Assembly: GCA_947496605.1 (NCBI GenBank) | Contig: CANMDF010000001.1 | Coordinates: forward strand, 992,001-1,056,000 | From: an uncultured Paracoccaceae bacterium | Lineage (GTDB): Bacteria > Pseudomonadota > Alphaproteobacteria > Rhodobacterales > Rhodobacteraceae | Direction of reading: 5' to 3' | DNA: 64,000 bases | Part shown: in pieces, positions 27,546 through 36,284 of the stretch | Layout of the letters: each line of letters starts with the position of its first letter | Position numbering within the stretch: the first letter of the stretch is position 1 | Notes under the pieces: model-generated | What the model was told of the DNA's origin: nothing | Database searches by the model: none | Seen by the model: the letters and a program-made list of their open reading frames with translations, nothing else | Program-made: the position numbers and the translations under genes

Positions 27546-28373
27546 CTAGCGCAGTATTTTTCCATAAAGGAACCCTACCAGTCGGGCACCCAACAGTCGC
27601 GGCGCCGCGCGTAACATGATGCTACGCAAAAAACCAAGCAAACCAAAATGTCCAATTGAATAGAAGTGGCGCGCCAACCCTATCTCTTCCTTGAAATAGC
27701 TCCAACCGGCCTTCCGAGCGTATTCGTCATAGAGCCGGACACGCACCAACACATCTGATTGGTTCTTGAAGATTGCCCCATCGCACAACATTTCCACGAA
27801 TAAGGCGTAATCCTGAACTTGGACAAAACTGGTGTAACCCCCAGCAGCCAGTACCTTGCTTTTCTTATAAATACATGCGCCGTGGTTGACTGGTGAACGG
27901 CGTTTAGAAAAGGGAACGATCGCTTCCATATCAAGAGGCACTTCACGGATACGGCCCACGTCTTGGCGATTGAATTCATCGACAAAGCCGCTGCTCACAT
28001 CGACATTGGGATGGTTCCGAACGAGAGCGATTTGTTTCTCAAATCGTGTTGGTACTGAAATATCATCTGCGTCCATACGCGCCACGTATTCATGGGCACA
28101 ATGCACCAAGCCATGATTGAGCGCCGGACCTTGCCCTATATTCTGTTGCAAAGGCAAGACATCTAAGATGTGGGGGAACGCATCTTGATAGCGCTGAATT
28201 ATCTGCTGCTTGGCTTTATGAATCGGTCCGTCGATAACCAGCACCACTTGTGTCGGCTTGACCGTTTGATCGGTCAAGATACTTGCCATTGCTTGGTCAA
28301 AGAATGCGTCATCATCATTGATGTAAACACTCATCAACACCGAAAAATCGGGTATATCAATCACAGTACTCAC
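27546..28373 (-). CDS. Family 2 glycosyltransferase
   Basis: A 275-residue GT-A enzyme. The N-terminal block FSVLMSVYINDDDAFFDQAM, TQVVLVIDGPI, the nucleotide-sugar DxD-like segment ARMDADDISVPTRFEKQI and the acceptor-side NRQDVGRIREVPLDME are typical of bacterial GT2 enzymes building repeat units on undecaprenyl diphosphate at the inner membrane. The ATG lies inside the end of the upstream GT52-like gene (17-base overlap). Donor and acceptor sugars are unknown. Confidence 0.87.
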   Translation of the reverse strand: MSTVIDIPDFSVLMSVYINDDDAFFDQAMASILTDQTVKPTQVVLVIDGPIHKAKQQIIQRYQDAFPHILDVLPLQQNIGQGPALNHGLVHCAHEYVARMDADDISVPTRFEKQIALVRNHPNVDVSSGFVDEFNRQDVGRIREVPLDMEAIVPFSKRRSPVNHGACIYKKSKVLAAGGYTSFVQVQDYALFVEMLCDGAIFKNQSDVLVRVRLYDEYARKAGWSYFKEEIGLARHFYSIGHFGLLGFLRSIMLRAAPRLLGARLVGFLYGKILR

Positions 28374-29271
28374 TTAGAAACGCTTCTCCTAATCGAACAA
28401 TCTTTAGTCCAGGGATTCGGCCGATACTGGAATGCACAGTATAGACTTCTAGTTCCCTCAAACCGGTAAGCCAAAGCAATTCAAAAGGTATTTTGGGATC
28501 AAAGACTTCCTGAACGTCGGGGAAGACCTTGCTATAGTCCGTTTTCTCTTTGGGGTGGGGCTTGATATAAAATGCTCCATCTCCTTGGGCGATCATGGCG
28601 CGATACATCGCAACTTTTTGGGTCTCGGACATCATGCCCAACTCGCTAAAGGGCTGCGTGACAATCAAGCGCGCCGGGCCATTTTTGGATAGGTTAACGG
28701 GCGAAAAGGCGAATAGGTTACACAATACCGCCTTTTGGGCGAGGGGCATGGAAGCATATAGGCTCGCTAAGTCTAACTGTCGGGCCTTTGTCTGTATAGC
28801 ACTTTGCGCCGATCTGGGTGACTTCAGGTAGACCGTTGAGAACAACCGCCCTTCGCCTACGAAAGAGTGACCAAAAAGCCACTTCAACAAGCGATAAGGG
28901 TGCGTCTTCGGATAGACGTTTGTGATGTCGTGATAGTTGATTTCGCCATGTTCAACCAGATTAACTTGCTTGCCAAAAATGCCACACAGAGAAAGCGGGC
29001 TGATTTCGTGGAAGACAAATATGCGACGGATGTCCTTCAAACGAATGGCTGGGTGTCTGCACAAGCCAGCAAGTATCTTTCGTGTTACCTGAAATCGACC
29101 AGCTTGTACATTGATCATCACCAGGCCGCTTTGTTCAATAGCACCGTATTCCAGCTTAGGGTCCAAATTGATGCCTAAAATACAGACCGGTTCAGCCGCA
29201 TTTTGTGGTTGCTGGCCCAATAGAAAAGAAACCAACAATTCATAGGAATTGCGGGCCTCAAAAATGATCAT
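28357..29271 (-). CDS. GT52-like (sialyltransferase-type) glycosyltransferase
   Basis: A 304-residue protein from the ATG at 29271, which gives an N-terminus MIIFEARNSYELLVSFLLGQ; 64 further upstream codons only shadow the neighbouring gene. Motifs NLVEHGEINYHDI, RLIVTQPFSELGMMS and FYIKPHPKEKTDYSKVFPD resemble family 52 lipooligosaccharide sialyltransferases and related nonulosonate transferases (conserved EHG and KPHPxxxxDY). A CMP-legionaminate donor would fit the cluster. The assignment to GT52 is by motif memory only. It overlaps both neighbours, so is tightly coupled in the operon. Confidence 0.62.
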   Translation of the reverse strand: MIIFEARNSYELLVSFLLGQQPQNAAEPVCILGINLDPKLEYGAIEQSGLVMINVQAGRFQVTRKILAGLCRHPAIRLKDIRRIFVFHEISPLSLCGIFGKQVNLVEHGEINYHDITNVYPKTHPYRLLKWLFGHSFVGEGRLFSTVYLKSPRSAQSAIQTKARQLDLASLYASMPLAQKAVLCNLFAFSPVNLSKNGPARLIVTQPFSELGMMSETQKVAMYRAMIAQGDGAFYIKPHPKEKTDYSKVFPDVQEVFDPKIPFELLWLTGLRELEVYTVHSSIGRIPGLKIVRLGEAFLSEYCD

Positions 29272-30274
29272 TCTTAAAGAAGTCCTCGCCAAGCTTTTCA
29301 ACCAGGAACGCAACCAATCCGTCACCATCCAAGCGCGTAGCATTGTCGGAGGTGTAATCCTCGATCTTGGTGAGAACAACATTGCCCTTATGTTCGTAGG
29401 ATGAATAATTAAGGTTTCGTTCATCGCGGGAAATCTCGTAATACATGCCTTGATCAGTGGCACGCAGCATCTCTTCGCGCGAAATCAAGGTTTCATATAC
29501 TTTTTCGCCGTGACGGGTGCCAATCTCTTTGTGATCTAGAGTAGTGCCCAGAATTTTCGCCAATGCCATAGCCAACTCCATCACTGTTGATGCAGGCTGT
29601 TTCTGGACATATATGTCGCCCGAACGCCCATTGTTGAATGCATAGTCTACCAGCTCAACCGAGTCGTCCAACGACATCAAGAATCTAGTCATTTTTGGAT
29701 CTGTGATGGTTACCTGTTTTCCGTTATGAATTTGGTTCAAGAACAACGGGATCACCGAACCGCGCGACGCCATAACATTGCCATAACGCGTGGCGCAAAA
29801 AACTGTACTTTGACTGACATAGGATTTTGCAACCATGGCTTTTTCCATCAAGGCTTTACTCATGCCCATAGCATTGATTGGGTACACTGCCTTATCAGTG
29901 CTTAGGACAACACAACGATCAACGGATTTGTCGATACAAGCCTGCATAACATTTTCGGCGCCAAGAATATTTGTCTTGATCGCTTCAAGCGGATGGAATT
30001 CGCATGATGGCACCTGCTTAAGGGCGGCGGCGTGGAACACATAATTCACGCCAGGCATTGCCCGCGATACGGCCTCCATATCCCGCACATCACCGATAAT
30101 AAATTTGAGCCGCGGGTCACTATACAAAAAACGGAGTTCTTCTTGTTTTTTTTCGTCGCGGCTAAAGATGCGCACTTCTCCGGCATCTGAATCAAGCAGT
30201 CTTTTGACTGTCGCACGACCAAAAGATCCGGTGCCGCCGGTGATCATAAAACAATCATTTTGGCCATAGTTCAT
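29258..30274 (-). CDS. UDP-N-acetylglucosamine 4,6-dehydratase/5-epimerase (FnlA/CapE/WbjB type)
   Basis: A 338-residue SDR from the ATG at 30274 (GGGA eight bases upstream). Near-signature blocks are MITGGTGSFGRATVKRLLDS, RIFSRDEKKQEELRFLYSDP, YVFHAAALKQVPSCEFHPLE, STDKAVYPINAMGMSKALME and ATRYGNVMASRGSVIPLF. As in FnlA/CapE the tyrosine of YxxxK is replaced (Met in NAMGMSK). This family converts UDP-GlcNAc to a 4-keto-6-deoxy-L-sugar that leads to L-FucNAc or L-QuiNAc. The FnlB and FnlC type partners were not found in the window, but an RmlD-like reductase was. Confidence 0.85.
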   Translation of the reverse strand: MNYGQNDCFMITGGTGSFGRATVKRLLDSDAGEVRIFSRDEKKQEELRFLYSDPRLKFIIGDVRDMEAVSRAMPGVNYVFHAAALKQVPSCEFHPLEAIKTNILGAENVMQACIDKSVDRCVVLSTDKAVYPINAMGMSKALMEKAMVAKSYVSQSTVFCATRYGNVMASRGSVIPLFLNQIHNGKQVTITDPKMTRFLMSLDDSVELVDYAFNNGRSGDIYVQKQPASTVMELAMALAKILGTTLDHKEIGTRHGEKVYETLISREEMLRATDQGMYYEISRDERNLNYSSYEHKGNVVLTKIEDYTSDNATRLDGDGLVAFLVEKLGEDFFKNDHF

Positions 30275-30678
30275 ATCTTTTATCCCAAACAGCATGCGTA
30301 CGTCATTTACGCAGCGTCGTATCAGCCCCGATAAAATGATTAAACCAAAATCAACGACGACCATTCTAACAATAGGCCGCCATTATTTTGTAGTGAACAC
30401 CAGCATTGATACTTATTTCAGGTAAGCCAATGACAGGCAGAGCGCGCAATTCTTTAGTCCTGCGCTAGACATCCATCTCGATAGACGCAAACAGCGACCC
30501 AACTATAGACATACACCAAAGCAAACGAAGCCTCAGGACGTCGTGCCCACGGCTGATCACAAAGATGGATACCGCCCCATAACAGTCACTCCGTTGATGG
30601 GCATCTGTTTGAAAGAGAATTTGCAGTGTCCCGGACCGTTACGCAGATTGTCACTGGCTTGAATGATAACATGCAAGC
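30275..30678. other. Intergenic region between wecA-like and fnlA-like genes
   Basis: About 400 bases with no supportable gene on either strand. The part next to 30274 is A/T-rich on the minus strand and may hold the promoter for the polysaccharide operon. No terminator hairpin or repeat was seen. Confidence 0.4.
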
Positions 30679-31794
30679 CTAGTGTTTTGTTCGCAGCCGA
30701 TTGCGTTGCACGACCCCAACCATAACAACATAGAAAACAAAGAATATTCCTAGAAAACCTACGACTGCCAGAAAAGCAAATCGGTCGCTGTCAAAGAGAA
30801 TAATACCGGCGATTTGCGGTGCAATCACGAATGGTGCCAGTACAAGCGTCGTCAATGGATTTGAGATGTTGCGCCGACGGCTTCCCAGCAAACATATCTC
30901 TAAGCCACGCATCACCAATTGATGGACGTGTAGCCGGTCAGGCAGCATCGCGCCTTTGTCGCGACGTCTCCTGCGAAAAATCGCCAATAAGGTATCAGCG
31001 AGAGGCCAGAACAGCGTCAGCAGAACAGCCCATGGCGAAACTTCGGGCTGGTTCACAATGATCGCAATACCCAGCCAAACAAGCACGAAACCAATAGTAT
31101 AGGCACCTGCATCCCCGAGAAAGATGAGGCCGAAAGGATAGTTGACCAAGAAAAACCCAAAGATAACCGTCGCAAACATCATGCAGACATTTGCCATCGG
31201 CAAATACTCGGACTGCGACGCGATAAGTGCTAGCGCGATTGCTGCGGTCGTTGCTGTCAGACTGGCTAGACCATTCACACCATCAATCAGATTGAACCCA
31301 TTTGCGACACCTGCGGTGATAAGCAAAGTGAATGGAACGCCGATAATCCAATACTGCAGCAACTGGTCGAGGTAGGTCACACCAATACGCGGCAACCATT
31401 CACCAACAAGCACCACAACAAGCAGACTTGCACCGACAATAACAAGCAGGCGTACCCTTGGGGTCACATGGAACCCCAGATCTTCACGAAGTCCGACAAA
31501 GAACATGACTGACATCGCAATGAAAAAACCAAGATACCCGGCCGTCAGGGGAACAGGTGAAAAAAAGACACTACACCCCAGAGCGCCAAAAATAGCCAAA
31601 CCGCCGACACGGGGTGTCAACTTGGAATGCATAGATTGAACAGCATCAGCATCGCTTGCACGCCCCTGCAAACGCGGGAGATACCGTGCAGCTATGATGA
31701 TCGCCAAACATCCGACAAATGAGATCAATGCAAGATAGAGAAAATGCGGTTCATATATCTGAGCAAGTTCGGACTGCATGTCGACGATAATCAT
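30679..31794 (-). CDS. WecA/TagO-like polyprenyl-phosphate N-acetylhexosamine-1-phosphate transferase
   Basis: A 371-residue membrane protein of the MraY/WecA glycosyltransferase 4 family with about eleven helices. Diagnostic parts are MHSKLTPRVGGLAIFGALG, NGFNLIDGVNGLASLTATTA, GLIFLGDAGAYTIGF and the cytosolic RRRRRDKGAMLPDRLHVHQLV (cut: DRLHVHQL) loop. It would start a repeat unit by moving a sugar-1-phosphate to undecaprenyl phosphate. Start uncertain among ATGs at 31863, 31794 and 31779, none with an ideal binding site. It stands about 400 bases upstream of the rest of the cluster. Confidence 0.86.
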   Translation of the reverse strand: MIIVDMQSELAQIYEPHFLYLALISFVGCLAIIIAARYLPRLQGRASDADAVQSMHSKLTPRVGGLAIFGALGCSVFFSPVPLTAGYLGFFIAMSVMFFVGLREDLGFHVTPRVRLLVIVGASLLVVVLVGEWLPRIGVTYLDQLLQYWIIGVPFTLLITAGVANGFNLIDGVNGLASLTATTAAIALALIASQSEYLPMANVCMMFATVIFGFFLVNYPFGLIFLGDAGAYTIGFVLVWLGIAIIVNQPEVSPWAVLLTLFWPLADTLLAIFRRRRRDKGAMLPDRLHVHQLVMRGLEICLLGSRRRNISNPLTTLVLAPFVIAPQIAGIILFDSDRFAFLAVVGFLGIFFVFYVVMVGVVQRNRLRTKH

Positions 31795-32025
31795 TCCCAG
31801 CAAAGACAAAATTAGGTGTGTTTTGTGCCTGATTGCACAACAACCGCGTGAGGACTGCGCCATGCATCATCTAATTGGCGAGAGCCTTGGCGTCCATAGC
31901 ATCTGATTGATTACCCACATCGCTCCCTCTCACATGGCGCATTCAGGTCACAGCATTCAGGTTGCGACACAGCTTTATACACAACCTGTTTGCAGGTCCC
32001 AATTCATCGGCTGTATCACTCAGGC

Positions 32026-32739
32026 ATGCGCTGCTTGCTTTTGGCCCTACCCTTTGTTGCATCAATGATTGCATCTTCGCTTTCGGCGCAGGATGCCGCT
32101 TTGACAACGCCCGAGATGTCGGCCTCTGGTCAGGCCTATCTTGAGGCTGTTGCCCGCCAAGGCATCGACAGTGATGTCGTTTACTTTGATCCCACAGCAG
32201 AAGCACCAGAATTAACCACGCAAGAACGGCTAGAAACAGTTGCACGGCCTCAAGGCACCAGATGGTTCGGGCCAAGAGAGTCTTGGCAATTCGGCCTGAT
32301 CGCCGCAGCGATCTTGATTGGGCTTATTCTGCTATCTGTCCGATTTAGCGGTAATTTTGGGATCATGCTGCAACCGCGGTCTGACAACCCGCATGCCGCA
32401 CGCCGGGCCAAGATGGCATCGCCCATGGGATTAGCCGCGTTTGAAAACCGCAACCTGGCAGACATTACGCGTATGACTGATCGCCGGGCCGCATTGATTT
32501 TGCTTACACAGAATGCGTTGCGCAAAGCGGTGACCGCAAACGGCTTGTTGCTGCAATCCAGTTGGACAGACCGCGACGCGCTGCGCCGTCTGCCCGCTGA
32601 CCAAAACCATCTTAAGGCGCTTCGTGAACTTGTTCTTGCCAGCGAAAGGGTGCAATTTGGTGGACGCGATGTCAGCGAACCCGAGTTCACCCATCACGTC
32701 ACTCAGATCACCCCGCTTTTCCGCGAGCTTGCAGCATGA
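32026..32739 (+). CDS. DUF4129-like membrane protein of MoxR locus
   Basis: A 237-residue protein from the ATG at 32026, giving a signal peptide (MRCLLLALPFVASMIASSLS). One transmembrane helix (WQFGLIAAAILIGLILLSVR) separates a short extracytoplasmic part from a cytosolic C-terminal domain (AALILLTQNALRKAVTANGL, SWTDRDALRRLPADQNHLKA) resembling DUF4129. First gene of an overlapping run with a MoxR ATPase and a DUF58 protein. Function unknown. Confidence 0.7.
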   Translation: MRCLLLALPFVASMIASSLSAQDAALTTPEMSASGQAYLEAVARQGIDSDVVYFDPTAEAPELTTQERLETVARPQGTRWFGPRESWQFGLIAAAILIGLILLSVRFSGNFGIMLQPRSDNPHAARRAKMASPMGLAAFENRNLADITRMTDRRAALILLTQNALRKAVTANGLLLQSSWTDRDALRRLPADQNHLKALRELVLASERVQFGGRDVSEPEFTHHVTQITPLFRELAA

Positions 32740-34046
32740 CGGACACCAGCACCCCGACCTCGCCTACCAAACAACGGCCCGAGTTGGTGATGATTGCAAT
32801 CTTTGTTGCGATCGGCATCGCGATATTGTTGTATTTCTCAAGCCAGCAGCAACAGCAATTGCGCAGCTCAGCCACAGGCATGGATGGCCTTGAAACCTGG
32901 CTTTCGTCCCAAGGACATGATGTTCAGAGCTTTGCGGGTGGCTGGACAATTAACGCAGATAGTTTGGGGCTGGCGATCATCCCGCTTTATGACAGTGATC
33001 TCGTGACCAGCCGCACGTCGCCCACCACCAAAGAAGAGTTGTTGTTGCAGCAGGACGAATTTGACCACTGGACGTGGCAACTACGTGAACGTGCATCGCT
33101 GGTGCAAACGATGATCGTCCTGCCAAAGTGGCGGTCAGGCGTTAGACTGACCGGACTAAGCCATCCCGCTCTTTTGATCGACCGCGAAGATACCCAAGCG
33201 ACGCTGCAGTTGCTTGCCGGCGAAAGCGTGGGCGCATTGGGCCATATCCCGCGCCCCTTTAGCGATTTCACATACCAAACCGCCGAAGGTTCGCGTCTTA
33301 CAGCCCGGCTCTATGTCGCCCAAGTTTTTGAAGGCAATGGATGCGACCCCATCATCGGGGACCGCGGTGAGATGATCCTTGCATTTTGCCCAATCGATGG
33401 GACAAGCGACGATATCATTGTGCTTTCGGACCCTGATTTATTGAACAATCATGGATTGCGATTGGGCGACAATGCCTTGATTGCAAAGAACCTTCTACCA
33501 AATCTTGCACAAGAAAACCGTATCCTGATCGACTACAGCCAAGATATTTGGATTACCCAACAAGAAGACGTGACCGCCCACGAACGCAGCTGGTCAGACT
33601 TTTTGCGGTACTTCGCTTACCCGTTCTCGGTCTTATGGGCAGGAGGCGCAATATTGATGCTGATCACCCTTTGGCGCGCCGGGCTGCGGTATGGCCCTAT
33701 CATAGATGCGGCATCCAAACTAAGTGCGCGCAAAGGCCAAGCGATCGGCGCACGCGCAAAGCTGATGCGCATGACGGGTCAAGACGGCGCATTGCTGGAT
33801 GACTATGTGACAGCGCGGATGAGCGCCGTGAGCAGCGCTTTATTTGGACCTGCCATGTCGGGAACACAGGCCAAAGAGGCGGCATATCTCAAACACATGA
33901 CCCGCTTGAAACCCGATCTTGCCACGAAACTGAACGATCTGTTGTCCGAGATGCGAAGCCTGCCTGCGGGTCTTCCAGCCTCTGCGGCCATCACCTATGT
34001 CGAAGCCTTTGAACTTACTTTGGAGCAACTTGCCCATGACACTTGA
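32736..34046 (+). CDS. DUF4350-like membrane protein of MoxR locus
   Basis: A 436-residue protein with a helix near residues 18-35, an extracytoplasmic domain (GMDGLETWLSSQGHDVQSFA; IIVLSDPDLLNNHGLRLGDN), and a second helix at about 295-312 (YPFSVLWAGGAILMLITLWR) before a cytosolic tail rich in helices. The SDPDLLNNHGL motif is typical of DUF4350 proteins found beside MoxR. It overlaps the preceding gene by four bases and the moxR start by eleven. Role unknown. Confidence 0.75.
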   Translation: MTDTSTPTSPTKQRPELVMIAIFVAIGIAILLYFSSQQQQQLRSSATGMDGLETWLSSQGHDVQSFAGGWTINADSLGLAIIPLYDSDLVTSRTSPTTKEELLLQQDEFDHWTWQLRERASLVQTMIVLPKWRSGVRLTGLSHPALLIDREDTQATLQLLAGESVGALGHIPRPFSDFTYQTAEGSRLTARLYVAQVFEGNGCDPIIGDRGEMILAFCPIDGTSDDIIVLSDPDLLNNHGLRLGDNALIAKNLLPNLAQENRILIDYSQDIWITQQEDVTAHERSWSDFLRYFAYPFSVLWAGGAILMLITLWRAGLRYGPIIDAASKLSARKGQAIGARAKLMRMTGQDGALLDDYVTARMSAVSSALFGPAMSGTQAKEAAYLKHMTRLKPDLATKLNDLLSEMRSLPAGLPASAAITYVEAFELTLEQLAHDT

Positions 34047-34992
34047 AACACTCAGCGCCCGTGCGGATGCCTTACGTGCCGAGATCGGCAAGACCGTGAA
34101 AGGCCAAGAAGAGATCATTGATCTGCTTTTGGTGGCCTTGTTCGCACGCGGGCATGTTTTGCTTGAGGGGCCACCCGGAACAGCCAAGACCTTGCTGGCA
34201 CGTAGCTTTGCCGCCGCCTTTGATCTGGACTTCGGGCGCATTCAGTTCACCCCAGATCTGATGCCCGGCGACGTTCTTGGCACCTCAATCTTCAACTTTC
34301 AAACCAATGATTTCACGCTTACCAAGGGGCCCGTCTTTAGTCAGGTCCTATTAGCCGACGAAATCAACCGCGCACCGCCCAAATCGCAAGCGGCCCTGCT
34401 ACAGGCCATGAACGAGCGTATGGTCAGCATCGATGGCACAGACCATTCATTGGGTGACGAATTCTTGGTTGTCGCAACTCAGAACCCGATTGAGCAACAA
34501 GGCACCTACCCCCTGCCCGAGGCGCAGCTGGACCGTTTCTTGTTTAAGCTTGTGGTCGATTTCCCGCCACAAGACATCGAGATGGAAGTGCTGAAAGCCC
34601 ACGCAGCAGAGCCCATTGAGACCCGCGCCAATATGGATGCCCAGAACAAGGTGATGGACGCCACAGTCTTGGCCGAATGCCGTACCATCATTGATGGGAT
34701 CATCCTCAAAGACGACATTCTGGCCTATATCCTGCGCCTTGTGCGGGCGACCCGCGAAAACAGTGAAATCGCTTACGGCGCGTCGACACGTGCAGCCGAT
34801 GCGATTGCCAGTGCCGCGCGCGCCGCTGCTGCTTTGGCCGGACGTGATTTTGCTTTGCCAGATGATGTAAAGCGGCTGTTCGTACCAGCCTTGCGCCACC
34901 GTATCGTGCTTGGCCCCACAGCCGAGATCGAAGGCCGTGGACCGGTGCAAATCCTCGAAAACATTCTTGATCAGGTAGAGGCCCCACACTGA
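34036..34992 (+). CDS. MoxR family AAA+ ATPase
   Basis: A 318-residue AAA+ ATPase from the ATG at 34036 (MTLETLSARADALRAEIGKT). Walker A LEGPPGTAKTLLARSFAAAF, Walker B LLADEINRAPPKSQAALLQA, sensor 1 VVATQNPIEQQGTYPLPEAQ, then LDRFLFK. MoxR ATPases act as chaperones that activate partner proteins, typically vWA-like proteins such as the DUF58 product encoded next. Its GGAG ribosome site lies within the previous gene. Confidence 0.93.
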   Translation: MTLETLSARADALRAEIGKTVKGQEEIIDLLLVALFARGHVLLEGPPGTAKTLLARSFAAAFDLDFGRIQFTPDLMPGDVLGTSIFNFQTNDFTLTKGPVFSQVLLADEINRAPPKSQAALLQAMNERMVSIDGTDHSLGDEFLVVATQNPIEQQGTYPLPEAQLDRFLFKLVVDFPPQDIEMEVLKAHAAEPIETRANMDAQNKVMDATVLAECRTIIDGIILKDDILAYILRLVRATRENSEIAYGASTRAADAIASAARAAAALAGRDFALPDDVKRLFVPALRHRIVLGPTAEIEGRGPVQILENILDQVEAPH

Positions 34993-35009
34993 TACGCCCA
35001 TCGCGCAGA

Positions 35010-36284
35010 TTGCTAATGATTGGCGGGGTGGTCCTGCTGATTTCGATGCTGGTCGCTTTCCTAAGCGACGCCCCCGCAACGGCCGCTGTGGGGTTATGGG
35101 CGGTGCTTGCCTTCGCGGTGATCGTAGATCTGATCTTGTCACGTTCAGGGCAGAAACAGTTGACCGTTGACTACCCTTCAGAGGTGTTTGTTGGCGAAAC
35201 TGTTGATGTTAAATTGACTGTTGCGCATGCGCCAGCACAGCTGGTGGGCCAAATTAATTGGCCAGAAGGGCTAAGTGGACCCGACACTCTGAATTTCAAA
35301 ACGGATGGCGCATCCGCTCATGCGACCGTGCCTTGCCGGGCAGTCAGGCGCGGCGCTTGGGTTTGCGAAGATCTTTGGCTGAAATGGATGTCGCGTTGGG
35401 GATTGTTTGAATATGTGCCGAAACTTGCCTTAGGCGCCGCGCTGCGGGTTGTCCCTAACATCCGACTGGTTGAATCCGGACAGATCACATCATCGGTCAA
35501 CTCCGCTTTGTTCGGTGTAAAAGAAAACCGCGCCATTGGCGAAGGGTCTGAATTTCACCAGTTGCAGGACTTTGTACAAGGGATGGATGTGAAATCCATC
35601 GACTGGAAACGATCAGCCCGCAGACGGTCTTTGGTTGCCAAGGAATTGCGGGCCGAACGCAATCACCATGTGATCATCGCACTCGATAACGGTTATCTGA
35701 TGCGCGAAGAGATCGCAGGTATGCCCCGGATTGACCATGCGATCACGGCGGCACTAGCGACCGCTTGGGCGGCTGCGATTGGCGGTGATCTGGTAGGGTT
35801 TTACTCCTATGACGTTCGTCCGCGCATTTTTGCAGGGCCCGCCGCGGGACGCAAAGCCTTTGCCCGCCTGCGCAGCCGTACCGCCGATTTGGCCTATGTG
35901 AACCGCGAAACAAACCACACACTGGCGATGACCGAGCTGAACGCACGCACACCTAAACGCAGTTTGATCATCATCTTTACGGATTTTGTCGACACGACGT
36001 CAGCTGAGTTATTGATTGAAAACATCGGTATTCTCGCCCGCAGGCATCTGGTGATCTTTGTGACCCTGCGCGATCCAGAGCTTGAACAGATGGTCGCCGA
36101 AGCCCCCGACGATATGGACGGTGTCGCGACGCTGGTCGCCGCAAACCAATCGATTGATGAACGCCGCATCGTGATGGAAAGACTGACGCGTCTGGGCGTC
36201 ACAGTGATCGATACCGAACCCGGCAAAGTCACCGCGCAACTGATTTCACACTACCTTGAAATCAAAGCAAAAGAGCTGATCTGA
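35010..36284 (+). CDS. DUF58 domain protein (vWA-like MoxR partner)
   Basis: About 424 residues: two N-terminal helices (GVVLLISMLVAFLSD; AVGLWAVLAFAVIVDLIL), a beta-rich extracytoplasmic region, and the DUF58 block (FHQLQDFVQGMDVKSIDWKR, RRRSLVAKELRAERNHHVII) leading into a vWA-like fold (IIALDNGYLM; LIIIFTDFVDTTSAELLIEN). The coordinates use a TTG at 35010, with an ATG at 35016. Reading upstream the frame stays open as IRPSRR from a CTG overlapping the moxR stop at 34989, and many DUF58 proteins start with a similar RPSRR segment, so the true start may be non-standard and upstream. Confidence 0.87.
   Translation: MLMIGGVVLLISMLVAFLSDAPATAAVGLWAVLAFAVIVDLILSRSGQKQLTVDYPSEVFVGETVDVKLTVAHAPAQLVGQINWPEGLSGPDTLNFKTDGASAHATVPCRAVRRGAWVCEDLWLKWMSRWGLFEYVPKLALGAALRVVPNIRLVESGQITSSVNSALFGVKENRAIGEGSEFHQLQDFVQGMDVKSIDWKRSARRRSLVAKELRAERNHHVIIALDNGYLMREEIAGMPRIDHAITAALATAWAAAIGGDLVGFYSYDVRPRIFAGPAAGRKAFARLRSRTADLAYVNRETNHTLAMTELNARTPKRSLIIIFTDFVDTTSAELLIENIGILARRHLVIFVTLRDPELEQMVAEAPDDMDGVATLVAANQSIDERRIVMERLTRLGVTVIDTEPGKVTAQLISHYLEIKAKELI

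Noticed and set aside
27308-27565. 85-codon frame overlapping the reductase start by TTGA
   Set aside because: High Cys and Arg content with no family features; a binding site for the reductase gene and the alternative 67-codon frame fit better.
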